Source of the DNA: Manis javanica
Lineage: Eukaryota > Chordata > Mammalia > Pholidota > Manidae
Length of the DNA stretch: 64,000 nucleotides
Direction of reading: 5' to 3'
Assembly: GCF_040802235.1 (NCBI RefSeq)
Contig: NC_133166.1
Span: 112,606,991 to 112,670,990, forward strand
A program made the translations under genes and the position numbers. Every line of letters starts with the position of its first letter. Position 1 is the first letter of the stretch. The notes under the pieces were generated by a model. That model did not search any database and had not been told where the DNA came from. It saw only the letters and a list, made by a program, of their open reading frames with translations. This document shows, one piece after another, positions 1 through 32,815 of this stretch.

Positions 1-599
1 AGTTGCCCTTTGGCTTTGTGGGGGGCCCTGTTGTTTAAAACTCTTTGATGTAGCCAGACTTGTTGATCTTTTCCTGGGTCGCCTCTGGATTTGGACTTTG
101 GTTAGAAAGCCCTTCCTTTACGCAGAGGTCTAGGAGAATCTCACCGTGTTTTCTTTGTGCATTTCGATAGCCTTGTTTTCCACATGTAGATCCCTGACCT
201 GGCAGCATCGTCCTGACTTCCAAGATGTTAAAGGTGAACAAGAGCGTGCCTAGGAGTCTGCAGAATACAGCACATCACGGGCAAGTGCCCCGGACAAGCC
301 CGTCCGTGTAACTCAGATAACCAATTGGAGGAGAAGATCCTACGGGCATCTGAACAGATGCTGAGGAGGCTTTCGGTAAAATCCAGCGCTCATTCGTGCT
401 TTTAAAACAGCAAGTCGGAGTAGAAGGCAACTTCCTTAACCTGACTTGATGGCGAGTCGCAGAAGGCTGTGTGCTCTGAGGCCGGGTGCGGCGAGCAGAT
501 CGGTGCAGGGTCCTAACAGGTGCTCCAAGAACGAGAAAGTCAAGGAAAATCAGAACGATGCTGTCGCCTGACGCCTAATTGGGCACATAGCACACCTGA

Positions 600-985
600 A
601 AGGACCCATGTCATGGCCTGGGCCGTGTTCCCTGAGGCCCTATGTTGGGGTCCTGACCCCTAGCACCCCAAAATGTCACCGTATTTGGAGGTGGGGTCTG
701 TACAGAGTGATTAAGGTAAATGAGGTCACAGGGTGGCCCTAGTCTCAGAGGACTGGCGTCCTTATCAGGAAAGGAGGTCAGGACTCAGACACACAGGGAA
801 TGGCCACCTGAAGACCCAGGGAGAGGACGGCGTCCACATGCCCAGGAGAGGGGCTCCGGGGAGCTGGCCCTGCCCACCCCCGGGTCTCGGCCTCCAGCCG
901 CAGGACCAGGAGACAATAATGCCTATGGTTTGAGCCGCCCAGGCTGTGGTGCTTTGTTCCGGCCACCCCAGCTGACTAATACAGC
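600..985 (+). mobile_element. MLT1-type LTR (ERVL-MaLR), solitary
   Basis: The stretch follows the MLT1 pattern in order: a 'cccctagcacccc' start, a 'tatttggaggtggggtctgt' block, 'gattaaggtaaatgaggtca', a degraded 'ggtgtccttataag' block, the 'gacacag' segment, and a terminal 'gagacaataat ... actaatacag' end. It is much diverged and has no internal retroviral genes. Family assignment is from memory of the consensus; the exact subfamily is not called. Confidence 0.75.
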
Positions 986-1099
986 CTTGATTGAATTACA
1001 AAATCAATGCCCAGGGGACAGAGTTTCTGTCTGGGATGACAGAGGAGTCCTGGAGGTAGGGGGTGGCACTGGCTGCATGGGAAGGAGAATGCTGTAATG

Positions 1100-1470
1100 C
1101 TACAGGATTGTGCACTTAAAAATAGTGAAAATGGTAACTTTTATGTTATATATATTTTGCCATAACAAAAGAATCAATTATTTACATGTCAGTAGTAAAC
1201 CATTAGAAATAGAATTTGGAAAATGGTATTTATAATGGCATCAAAAATAGCAAATGACCAAGAATCTCACAAATCATGTGGAAGACCACCAGTGTGAATA
1301 GTATGACATTTTAAAGGAATTTAAAGATTATCACCTGAAATGAATAACTATGCCATATTTATGGACCTTAAGACCTAGGATTCTCTCCAATTTTGCCATC
1401 CATGTCTTACTCCAGATTTTAACAGAATGCTTCTAAAGTTTAACAGATCAGCAAGCCGAGGCTGTCGGGT
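1100..1470. mobile_element. Degraded L1 fragment(s)
   Basis: The first part (about 1108-1170) resembles the 3' end of old L1M elements, with the 'gtgcacttaaaa ... atggtaacttttatgttata' motif. It is followed by sequence like the L1 ORF2 reverse-transcriptase region ('tttataatggcatcaaaaat'). Heavy decay leaves no open frame. These may be two separate insertions. Confidence 0.5.
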
Positions 1471-2159
1471 TCTGGCGTTATGAAATTAGGGAAGATCGTT
1501 TGTTTCGCCGATTTACTGAAGTCCCGCCTCCAAGCGCTTACTGCACTGCATTAGCAGACTTCCCAGCACAGCCACGCCCTCGTGCCGCCTTCTGCCCTGC
1601 TTCCCCCTATGGCGAGGAACTATTTTAATCCCTTGCTTTGTTCTGTTTGCTAGCGTTTTATTTAGGCAAGCCGGAAGTCAACTCTACTTCCACAGACCGG
1701 TGGACCACGCAATTCTAGACCCCGGACGGTGCTGAGCTCTGGGGCGGGGAGGGCTGGGTGGGAGACAACTGTCAAGGGGCATTTAAACATCCCCTGGGTT
1801 GTCTGTGATCCTGGCCTGTGGGTTTCTCTCATCCATCCTTTCTTCCTCTGTGTGTCTGTGCGTGGCTGTGTGCGTGTGGTTGTATGTGTGTGAGGAAGGG
1901 TCTGCATGCATTACTGGGTGCATCCGTGTGCGTTACTGGGTGTGTGTGATGGTGCTTTTACCTGGGGCTGGGCCTGTGAGTGAAGGATGTGCATGGATTG
2001 CGGGGGAAAGGCTCGCATGTGCCCAGTTGGTCCCAGGCTGTGGGCAGCTCTCCATCTTCCACTGGACTTGGAGCGCACCCACGGAAGGCAGGCCCTGCGT
2101 ATCCTTGGAGACACAGGCGACCTGCTCTGTGCATCGTTGGCGGGCGTGCAGTCACCATG

Positions 2160-2335
2160 TCCCGTCTTCCTGGTCATTGTTCATTTTAGTTTTCTGCCTC
2201 TGGTGGGTCCCATTAGAAAGTCAGTGCCCCGAGGGCCCAGGTCCTGGCAGTAACACCAGCACCTACATCAGAGCCTGGCTCGTAGGAGGTCCCCCAAAGT
2301 ATCTGAGCGTGAAGAAGCCAACGAATGGGTATGCT
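2160..2335 (+). mobile_element. L2 3'-end fragment
   Basis: This matches the general shape of an L2 LINE tail: a 'gtcattgttcattttag' segment, a G/C-rich middle, then 'agagcctggctcgtaggaggt' (compare the consensus 'agtgcctggcacatagtagg') and an 'aacgaatggg' end like the 'gaatgaatg' tail. Strongly diverged; a MIR-like origin is the alternative. Confidence 0.5.
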
Positions 2336-4340
2336 TTATCCATATTGTCTTAGAAAATGATTAGTTTCAAGATTTTCAAACTTGCATGTAGACATTGAGC
2401 ATAAAGTTCTCCTGTACCTTTAGAAGTCCCTTTGGCACATGTTTGGACTGTTTTGACTGTTTTTTGACTTATCTATTTCACCAGATTCATTTTTTTCGAA
2501 GTCAGGATTCGGGTTCACTGAGCAAGTCTACTGCTCAATTTCCTAATTTATTAGTCTTTTTTGCCCCTAGCAGCTCCTCTTCCCAGCCTGACTGCCTTGC
2601 GCCTCATCCAGCCGATTTCCCTCAAGAACAGAGCTTTGGCTCTGAGGGCCGGGAGGCCATTCATTGCTAAGCAGCGCAGAGCCTAAGTTTTCACTCCCTT
2701 TTTAACCAGGAGGTTATTTAGAAAGCTGCTTTCAAAGCGTCCCGGGAACCAGTTCCAGTGTGAGGTGCATCATTGGGGAGCATCGTGTGGGGCTCCTGGG
2801 GACTGTGCCTGTTACCCACACACAGTCCAGCTTGCTGCGTCCAAGGCCTGGGACCCCAGTGGTGGATGACTGAGAGGCACAGAGACCCTGGTGAGGAGTG
2901 GACCGCTGGCCCCACGGGGCGTGGCGTGATGAGTGGCTGGTCACAGGCTGGCCTCCCCGGTGGTGGTCCACTGCCGGCCAGCTGCCCCAGAGGGCCATGT
3001 GGCCAGCGGCATGGAGGAAGCTTCAGTGCTGCAGCTGCGCCAGCCTGTGGACAACCGCCAGCCTGGGACACACTCTGAAAACGGGGCCAAGGGACTGGGA
3101 AAGGGGCCGCCACATCCAGGCTGCTGGAGACGGGTATGAGGACAGTGTAGAAGGGCAGGGGCCTCAGCCAGGACCAGCCTGGAGTGTGGGGGCCCTGGGC
3201 ACTAATCAGAGGATGTATGGGAGGGCCAACCACAGCAGGTGGCGGACAGGCATGTGGGCATGAACCCCAGAAGAAGAGAGAGACACTGAGAGACAGAGGC
3301 AGAGACAGGGAGAGACAGACAGAGAGTGGCACTGGGAGCCAGGAGCCATGCAGGTGCCTTCCTGAGCTCACTACGGTCAGGCAACCGAGGCTGGGATGGC
3401 CATGATTGCCCGGTGAACATCGCTGTGGTGCCTGCATCAGAAGTGCATGGGTGCCCACGTCCACCTGTGGTCCACCTGCTCCCAGGCCGGGTGGCCATCT
3501 CCAGTGGAGTGCCACTCCAGTGGGGTAGGGGGCGCCTCCCATATGGCAGTGGAACCTTGAGCCGAGGTCAAGAACCTGCCCTCCACACGCACTCTTCCAC
3601 CCAACCTTCTCTCTTTTTAACAACTTCCCTGGAAAGGAGATGAAATGAAATAACAAACATGCTCAACGTGGAGCACAGCCCATCAGTGGGGATGACAGAA
3701 AACCTCCCTGCGAAGGGAGAGAAGTGAGATGAAAGGCATGGAAGCAGAGCCCAGGAAGCTGGGCACCAGCCCGGGAAAGCAGACCAACGCCCGCACGCAT
3801 AGGGCACCGGGCTCCGTGGACCCAGCGAGGCTCCAGTGCCAAGAGCAATACAGCTGGCTGCTGCCAGGGGAGCCCAGGACCTGCCTGAGGTAACGGTAAC
3901 CTCACCTGGTGGTCTGCAGGGCAGCTTGCTGAGAGGGAGGCAGAAGGTCCTACTGACCCTCAGACTCAGCCTGCCCCCAGGTCAGCTCCGTCTAGCTGGA
4001 ACCCACCCCCGTGTGCAGAGCAGGCCAGAGGTGGTGCTGGGCGGCACACTTGCTCGCCGCCTTGCCTGCTTCCATGGGGCCCTCCTTCTCTGGAACTTAG
4101 TGGGAGGATATTTCCTTCATGTGGCAGCTGCAGGCAAGGTACAATTTTCCTTTTAATCTGCATTATTAACATTTCTGTAGTACTTCCTAAAGTCTACACG
4201 ATCAACAAAACGAGTCAAGGCCTGACCTGTAGCTTTTGCCAATTTTCACAGTGTAAATCATCCCGTGGCCGCCTCTTCCAAGCTGCCCCCAGGCATTGCT
4301 GGACACGAAGTTGGATGGATCACGTGGGAGTTGGATGGAT

Positions 4341-4360
4341 CACGTGCGCGTGCACGCGCG

Positions 4361-4406
<46 letters not shown>
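4341..4406. repeat. Alternating CG/CA dinucleotide tract
   Basis: A run of 'cacgtgcgcgtgcacgcgcg' passes directly into more than 20 CA units. The whole tract alternates purine and pyrimidine, the composition that most readily adopts Z-DNA. Just upstream, a 'gttggatggatcacgtg' segment is present twice in tandem (around 4310-4345). Expected to be length-polymorphic. Confidence 0.95.
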
Positions 4407-4410
<4 letters not shown>

Positions 4411-5129
4411 AAAGCAAAGCTCAGCGCACCTTCTGAAGTACCATGCTGCCAAATAATTCCAAGTGATGAGCTTTGAGTGTCTGTTGCCTTTGTCTTGATT
4501 GTGATTTATCTAATTGGAAGTTTATATACATTATTTTGAATGAAGGCTGTCCTCAAAGTTGCTCTCTGCTCTGTGAGCGCTGGAGGGGAGGGTGTGGGGA
4601 TCTCTGGCCATAGGCACCCGTTTGCCTGTCTTTCCTGTGGGTCTATCAGGTTTTGTGCCAAGTGCTCTGAAGCTCTTATCACTGGATGTATAAACTTTTA
4701 GGATTTGTGTGTCCTCTTGATTTGTTCATCCCTGTGTCATTTTGGACGACTCTCTCTATCCCTGGCAAAAGTGAGGCAAGCCCTTTTGAGCTGTGGGACT
4801 TTGACTCCGGCAGGTAGAACAGGAAATCTTCCTAGCCCTGGGGGGCTAGTGGAATTGTTCCCACTGACTCTTTCCCAGGCCTTGAGCAGTTTTATCACAC
4901 ACATCTACTAATGTGTACTCAGCTAAAGGCTCAGGGGTCCCTGCAGACACCACTGCCCTTTCTCTATGCAGCAGCGCCCGTCCTGTGTCCTGCCACCAGG
5001 ACAAGCCTTTCTCACCTCCTCGAGCTCCCAGCCAGGTCTCAGCCCAGGGAGACCCGGTGTGGCTCAGCCCCCTCTCCCAGCCCCCTCAGTCCTAGGATGC
5101 ACCTCATGTCCCTGTCTCCCAGCGCCTGC

Positions 5130-5600
5130 TAGCCCTCATTGTCTGAGATCTGCTGTCTTGAAAACTGCTGCTTACTATCTTTTGTGTGGATTTTCAAAAC
5201 ATATACAGGGAGTTGTACAAACATCTACTTTGTTTCTCCCGTTGCTTGTATTCCAAAGTGTATATCTGTCCTCTATTTAGTCATTTCTCTGAAGGCAAAT
5301 AATTCAGCTGCCAACTTTTGCTGCACAAACAGCCTTGAACATGTCCCCTTGTGGGTCAGCACCAAGAGGTTTCCAGAACGTGTCCTCAGGGATGGCACGC
5401 GGGCAAGCGGAGATTAGTCAGCACAGCAGTGTTACCTTCAGACAGCCCCTACCAGCGGTGCAAGTTCTCTGCCATGATTCTCACCCAGGCCCTGTGCCCC
5501 TTCCTAATCCTCACAGGATGGATGTAAAGTGGTGTCTCATTGTCATTTAATTTCCCTTATTATTATCTGGTTGGAACCCCCTTCATACACCTGTCAAGCT
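5130..5600 (-). mobile_element. Old L1 3' fragment
   Basis: The segment 'ggatgtaaagtggtgtctca' followed by 'ttgtcatttaatttccctta' matches, on the reverse strand, the widespread old L1M 3' region that reads 'ggaaatgcaaatcaaaaccac ... gagataccactt' in sense. The left part ('cacaaacagccttgaacatg') fits the same element. No intact frame. Limits are approximate. Confidence 0.5.
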
Positions 5601-5744
5601 TTGGGTTTCCCCTCTTTGAATTGCCTATTTATGACATCCATTCGTTTCTCTGTGTGTTTCCTTTTTCCTTGGAACTTACAGGAGGTGTTTATATATTGTA
5701 GGTGTACTGCTTGCTGGCGGTAGACACAGTGACCCTTTTTGCCC

Positions 5745-5905
5745 TTCACCTGTCCGTTTCCCTTATCTATGATGCAGATGAGAAGATGACAAAGCTTGTA
5801 CTCCATAGGACTTCTCTGTCAAGTCAGATGAGGCCATACGTATAAAGCTCAGGATGTACCTGGCACAGATCAAGCACTCAAAAATGTTATTTATCGCTAG
5901 TATTC
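5745..5905 (+). mobile_element. MIR SINE fragment
   Basis: The order 'cacctgtccgtttcccttatc', a purine-rich middle, then 'tacctggcacagatcaagca' and 'ctcaaaaatgttatttatc' follows the MIR core and 3' end (consensus 'cctcagtttcctcatctgta ... gcctggcacatagtaagcgc'). MIR is an ancient mammalian tRNA-derived SINE and needs no recent activity. Confidence 0.65.
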
Positions 5906-6599
5906 CCAAAAATTCCATCCATGCAAAGCCATACAGAGAAGCTGTCTGGGTCTCTTGGTACATTAGGATATCCCATGAGTACTGAGCCTCTGTGTGCCAG
6001 CAGGAACTGATGCCTGGACACAAAAAGGCCAAGGAGAGTAGATGCCTGTGAGTTGTGGAAGTGAGCTAGGATTAATGACAAGTCAATAGGTGGTGACCTC
6101 CCCCAGGTGACACACAGGCCAGGGCTCCAGATGCTGGCACTGGGCCTCTAAAGGAATGAGAGCAAACTGCTGCAGGAGCCAGTGTTTATGTTGGAATTCC
6201 CCTCAGTCTGCACCCACACAGGAGCCCAACCAGCCAGATGCCAGCCTCCAGCCTTCCCCTTCCTGAATTCTGCCCCAGAGGTCCTCTCTGCCAGGCTTTA
6301 TGGCCATGCCACACCACTGCTTGAGCCCCGTGATGACAGCTCGTTCTTACACCTGGCAATGGTTTCTGATGCCTTGCTCTAGGTTTGGAACCCCCTTTAC
6401 TGGACCATCTGATTGCCCACCCATCAGCTCATGCTACCTTTCCTGGGGGCATCTAGGGAGGGCCCTGGCTGCCTTGGGGCGCTGAACTCCTTGTTCCACG
6501 CATGGCTTACCATCGTGTGCATTCGCTCCCAAGTCCTCCAGATGGGTCAGGAGAGGTGACAGCTTTTCCTGGCTTTACCCTTTCCAAACATGATGCAGA

Positions 6600-7180
6600 T
6601 ACGGAGTCCATCAGATATGTACCAGATCAGTTCCATCAGGAATTGCTTTCCTGTTTGGCATAAGGTAGGGGTCCAATTTAAGTTTTTCTCTACATATAGC
6701 TAATTGTTTTAGCACACTTATTGAAAAATATTTCCCTTCCCAACTGCTCAGCCATGCCAGTACCCTTGTAAACCAAGTTTCCAGTTTCTTGTATTGATGA
6801 TTTGTCTCTCCCCATAGAGGTACGACTGTCTCAACTACTAGTCTATAATACATTTTAATGTTTCCATTCTGCCGCCTCCTTCTTCTCTTCTTCCTTCATC
6901 TATTGGCTATTATTCAGCCTTTCTTCTTCCATATACATTTTGGAATTAGCTTGTTAAAAAAAAAGCTTTGGGGATTTTAATGAGAATTTCTTTTGTAGGG
7001 CAATTTGGGAGAGAACTGAGCCTTCCTATCCATGAAGATGGTATATCAATCTCAATTTATTCAGGTCTTCTTTCAGGTCTTTCATTCAGATTTTATCATT
7101 TTTCCTTCACTTACTTTTTAGAAAGAAGTTTTATTTCCACGTCCCTCCTGTTCTTTTGTTGCTCTTTTCAGTAGTATTTT
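6600..7180 (-). mobile_element. Old L1 ORF2/3' fragment
   Basis: Read on the reverse strand this is the late ORF2 part of an old L1. On the plus strand the landmarks are 'taaggtaggggtccaattta', 'cacttattgaaaaatatttc', 'gccatgccagtacccttgta', and 'cctatccatgaagatggtat', the last matching 'ccatgaacatggaatatctt' of common L1 copies. Indels and stops throughout; no function expected. Confidence 0.75.
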
Positions 7181-7820
7181 ACCAAACTGCATCCTCTGGT
7201 TATTGCTGATGTTTAGTCACACATGTAGGGCATTTGCCCTCCCAGACTTCTCTCCACCTTTCTCTGCCTTTGTGCCCCAGAAGAGTGCGTTACCTGGTCA
7301 GGTTGACAGGAGGTACCTGGAGGAGATTAGAGGGAGAAGAGAGAGGTCAGAGTGCTTGTCCCTAGATGCCTCCTGCAGGCCTGTGGTTTGGAAGCAGGAG
7401 GAAGCCTCCTTCCCTGGTTACAGCTGTCTTCCCTTGTCCTTTCACGACCGGAAGTCATGGCAGCTTCCGAAGCTAAAATCCCTCAGTGGTTCACCATGAC
7501 TTGCTCATTCACTTAACTCTGCCCTTTCTTTATCTATGGTCCGTGCATTAAAATTCCTCCACTTACCGTTCAGAGCAAGCCGTCTGATTCTTTCTGGGAC
7601 CTGGCTGATACAGTGATTGCCATCAAGCTGCCCGAAGAGTCTCTCAAAGCAGGATTTGAGGATTGGGTTGCTCATATATTTGATGAGCACGTGGATAAAA
7701 TCCTCACTGGGGGAAACTGCGTCATGGGAATCTGTCATGCAGTGACATCCCAGTGTCTCAAATTATCACCAGTGGTGGCATGGGATACAGTGCAAGTGAA
7801 GGGCAATTAGGTGGGTGATC

Positions 7821-7841
7821 ATTTTTTTTTTTTTTTTTTAC
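7821..7841. repeat. Poly-T tract
   Basis: An uninterrupted run of about 19 T. It could be the A-tail of a minus-strand retroposon, but the DNA to its left matches no SINE or processed gene that I recognise. Confidence 0.6.
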
Positions 7842-9280
7842 TGGATATGATTGTGGTTGGTTCAGTTTACCAGACTGGAGGAGTAACTTCATTTGAACTT
7901 TTCTATATCCCTTCCCTTTTCTGAAGGAAGAATTTACTGTAATGTGTTCTGAAAGGTACATTTAAACTGCAAATGAAGAACTCAGTAAAAAAGGAGACAG
8001 TAAAGAGGACACCATTAGAACACGAACGTTTATGTGGTTTTAGCCATTACAGCAGTAGTTCAGAAATATCTCAAATGTTGCACAAATATTGATGTCATAT
8101 TACAGACACACACAAAAAAGACAGGCAACAGTGAAGAGCACCAGAGAACCAGTGATGAGGCCCTTAGCTGCTATGGCCAATATGCTTATTACACAGATCG
8201 TGCAGTGGGCTGGCTACTTCTGATGGCTCTGGAAAGTGCACACAAAGGAAAGGATGGTTCAAGGCTTGAGTCTGCTGCCAGTGCCCTCCAGCCTACCACC
8301 AGGAACACACCTGTAAGTCAACAAGTTGGACAATCACTCCTTGCAGCTAAGTACACACACCATGGGGATGCACAGGGTGACTTAGAGAGTATTAGAAAGG
8401 ACTCATTATAGGATTTGGGCTTTTGTAGGTATTATGGTAAGGTTTATGGAAGGGGGGTCTGCTCTGGGTTGGATACTGTCAGGAAGCAGGGTAATTCCCA
8501 GATTAGGCTCCATAATTCTTAACCAGGAGTGAGGACTAGCAGAGGCTGAGGATGTAACAGTCCTCTCAGTCAGGGTAGGGAGACGTATATCACCGGGCTT
8601 GGACGGCGTTTGTGTTCCGTGAGTCACTCATGATCAGAGCGGCCTGGCTTAATATTGATGCATCTGGTGGCAATCATTCCCGATGTTCTGTGACTGCCCA
8701 CGCTCAGAGGGCAAGCCCTAGGCCCAGCTGACAGGGGCCTTTCCCACCACTTCTCTGATGGAGGAGGACGCAAGCAGGGAGTCTTTAAAGGGACGCCTCA
8801 TCTCCAGCAGCTCTGGGCACACAGGCTGACCATGTGGAGGCCACGGGCTGCACAGTAGCAGAAGGCAGCTGCATAGGGTCCTAGGAGACAGGGGCAGGGG
8901 GGGAAAGACGGGCAGGGCGGGGCCTCTCCGGGTTAGGCCACGCCCCTAACCGCAGGCTGGCGCTTGGCTCTTGTTTCCTGTCGCCCTACGGAGAAGGGTG
9001 TGGTCCGGGCCGGTGCAGCTCCGCGCGTGCGCACACAGCACTCGCGCGCCCCTCCTCGCGGGGTGGCGAGTGAAGATCGAGTGCGCAGGCGCCCGCCGGG
9101 AACGTGCGTGCGTACGTGCGTGCGTGTGTGTGCGTACGGCGTTGGAGGGCGGGGTCGGCCGTCAGCTGACCGTGGCGGCGGTGGCCTCCCGGGGAGAGCT
9201 TCTGGCGTCGCAACTCCGTAGCCGAGGGAGAGTCGCCTGCGCGTCCGCGCTCGGCGGGCAAGGCGCGGGCGGGCAGCACC

Positions 9281-30683
<21,403 letters not shown>

Positions 30684-32815
30684 GCCCCGCCCCCACTGCC
30701 GCGCTGGCCCTGCCCTTTGGACTTGCAACCCAGAGCCCCAGTGCGCGGGTCCCAGCACATCCCACAGAGGAGCTCGCATAGCCTTCCCCGCCGTCCATAG
30801 CCCGTCCCCGCCCTGTCTGGACGCATGTCGGTTTGGTTCCTGGTGGCCGTGTCCACCGGCAGCTAGGTGTGGGGGTGGCGGCTTCCCCCCGGCTTTGGTA
30901 AGAAAGAGCAGGCATGTGGGCCGTGCCTGTATGCACTCACTTCCCCACCACCTTGGTACACGTCTGCAGGCACCCCACACCCCAGAACGCTCTAGGAGCA
31001 GCCTCCCTCCGCCAGGGCCTCAGGAAGTGTCGGCGGCCTCCAGTGTCATTAATGGCACGTGGTTACTATACTTAACTGGGGTCGACCAGTCATTTTAAGG
31101 CACACAGGATCTCTTAGTAGCTGATTGGGGTTATTTTTAGAGCTTCCTAAAAACTGAGAATGCATGTCCTCTGCTCCATGATCCTTGCAGAACTGGGCAC
31201 TCCTGGCGTCCGGGCAGGTGGGCAGAGCTGACGCCTCGTGTTGCTAGGCCTAGATCTCAGCGTAGGCGCAGAGCAAACCCGAGCACCCGGTGGACGGAGC
31301 CTGCCGCCCGCCGTCCCTGAGCAGGGCTGTCCTCCTCTCCTGGGTGGGACCCTTCATCTTCCCAGCCGTGTCTAACCAGCTTGGTGATGGGGTGACAGTT
31401 GATGGGTTGTTTGCCTCAACTTTGTCCACTCTTGCAACAGAACTTAAACGGGCATAAGTAGTGGGCATGGTCCTGTGTATTTGTTTATTAAAGGGTATTA
31501 GGAACTGTTGGCTCACTACCGATGTTGGTTCAAGGAAGGCTGGACACCAGTCCTATGGGTGGTAAAGTGGCAGTCAGGTGACTCCACAGTCAAGTCCTGA
31601 GAGGCTAGAGGATGTGCGCTGCATTGTGGACCGCACACCGGCCATGGCTCTGGCCACGGATGCACCGGACGGGACAGCGGGTGACGCGTAGTGAAAATCA
31701 GGAATTTGGCAAGTTTCTCCAAAGATGCACGTCGAACGCGTGTGCATGGAAACCCTGCCACATGCCTGTGGGCTGACAGCTCTGAGTCGCCGTCGCTGTT
31801 GTTTCCTCTGGGTGCTTGCCCGGCCTTCGGGTGTGCAGTCCTCCCAGTGCGGACACAGAGCTGGGGCCTGACATTTTGGACGTCTGCGCAGGCTGAGTGG
31901 TGAGGCGAGAGCTTCAGTGTCAGGCTTCTCCGCACACACAGGTGGTTCAGCTTTGGCTGGGAGATGCTGCTTGTGCCACCCTGGGGGTGTGGTTGTGGGC
32001 AGGCGTGCTCGTGGGTTTGCCCCGGGAAGCCTGGAGAGGGTGTGGTGGGCTGGTGGCGGCAGCAGGCGAGGGCAGGAGCCGTGGCATTGGCTGGGGTCTG
32101 TGCCCCTTGCTTGAGCACGGTGAGCCCACTTTCCGGCAGGTCACTCACTCTTGTTGCAGACAGTGGGATCTGTGCCAGTCCAGGGCTGACCGTGCGGTGG
32201 GGACCGTATCCTGCAGCCCGGTGGTCCCGGAGCTGCTCTTTACCGTACTGCTGCTGAGGCGCCTGGCAGGGCTGTGCTGGCAGCAGAGCGGTAGTTTAAG
32301 ATGGCTCTAGACTTGCCGCACCCCTTATTTTCCTTCTCACGAGCACTGTAGTTTTTTAGTAGATTGAAGAAAGACCATGTTTTTAAGGCCTTTGCCAGTT
32401 GGATAGACTCCTCCCTCTCCTCTCCTGTTGCACTTCAATGCACTCGGGAGAGGCTGGAGCTGCCGAGGGCAGAGGTGGCGGCCCAGTGCGCCAGGCCTCT
32501 GGGGGTCATCTGCACAGCCGCACGCGTCTCCCGTGCGCAGGGCAGAGGCACACTCTGGCCTTGTCGGCGAGAAGAAAGGCTTTTGGGGCTGGTTCTTTCT
32601 CTTTTCCCTCCACACCTTCCTCCCAAAGGTCTGTGCCGCCTTTACAAACCCCCTGAGATGAGGTCTGCTCTGCCAGGCGTCCGTGGAGAGGATTCTCAGC
32701 TTTGTTTCTGATTACTCTGCTGGGGGTCCAGAGTCCACATTTTTCTTTGATTGTGAAATATATTTTTACTTTTTAGCCTTCTAACTTAATAAATGATCCG
32801 TATAAAAGTAGACGA
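30684..32815 (+). other. TOLLIP: TOLLIP 3'UTR (extent inferred)
   Basis: Human TOLLIP has a 3'UTR of more than 2 kb. Here the first canonical AATAAA downstream of the stop is at 32788-32793, in 'ctaacttaataaatgatccg', and a second is at 32912-32917. A weaker ATTAAA is at 31487-31492, which could give a short isoform. The intervening 2.1 kb has no coding features. The true cleavage site needs transcript data. Confidence 0.55.
32788..32793 (+). terminator. TOLLIP: Candidate TOLLIP poly(A) signal AATAAA
   Basis: This is the first canonical hexamer after the TOLLIP stop, at a distance (2.1 kb) that fits the known long 3'UTR. A second AATAAA 124 bp further on (32912) is an alternative. AT-rich DNA follows both. 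Confidence 0.5.

Larger units (their letters stand above)
1..8900. other. Intergenic region upstream of TOLLIP
   Basis: I find no convincing coding exon here. The open frames are short, lack recognisable protein families and mostly fall in GC-rich or repeat sequence. The recognisable content is old transposon debris (MLT1, L1, L2, MIR, listed separately) and a dinucleotide repeat. In human the next gene upstream of TOLLIP is distant, so an empty interval fits. A noncoding transcript divergent from the TOLLIP promoter is possible, but the sequence alone cannot show it. Confidence 0.6.

Noticed and set aside
2718-3656. 312-codon minus-strand frame upstream of TOLLIP
   Set aside because: GC-rich random frame with no recognisable domain; overlapped by equally long frames in other phases.
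7613-7810. 65-codon frame with a plausible-looking protein sequence
   Set aside because: Short, no family resemblance, and the neighbourhood looks like decayed LTR-type sequence.
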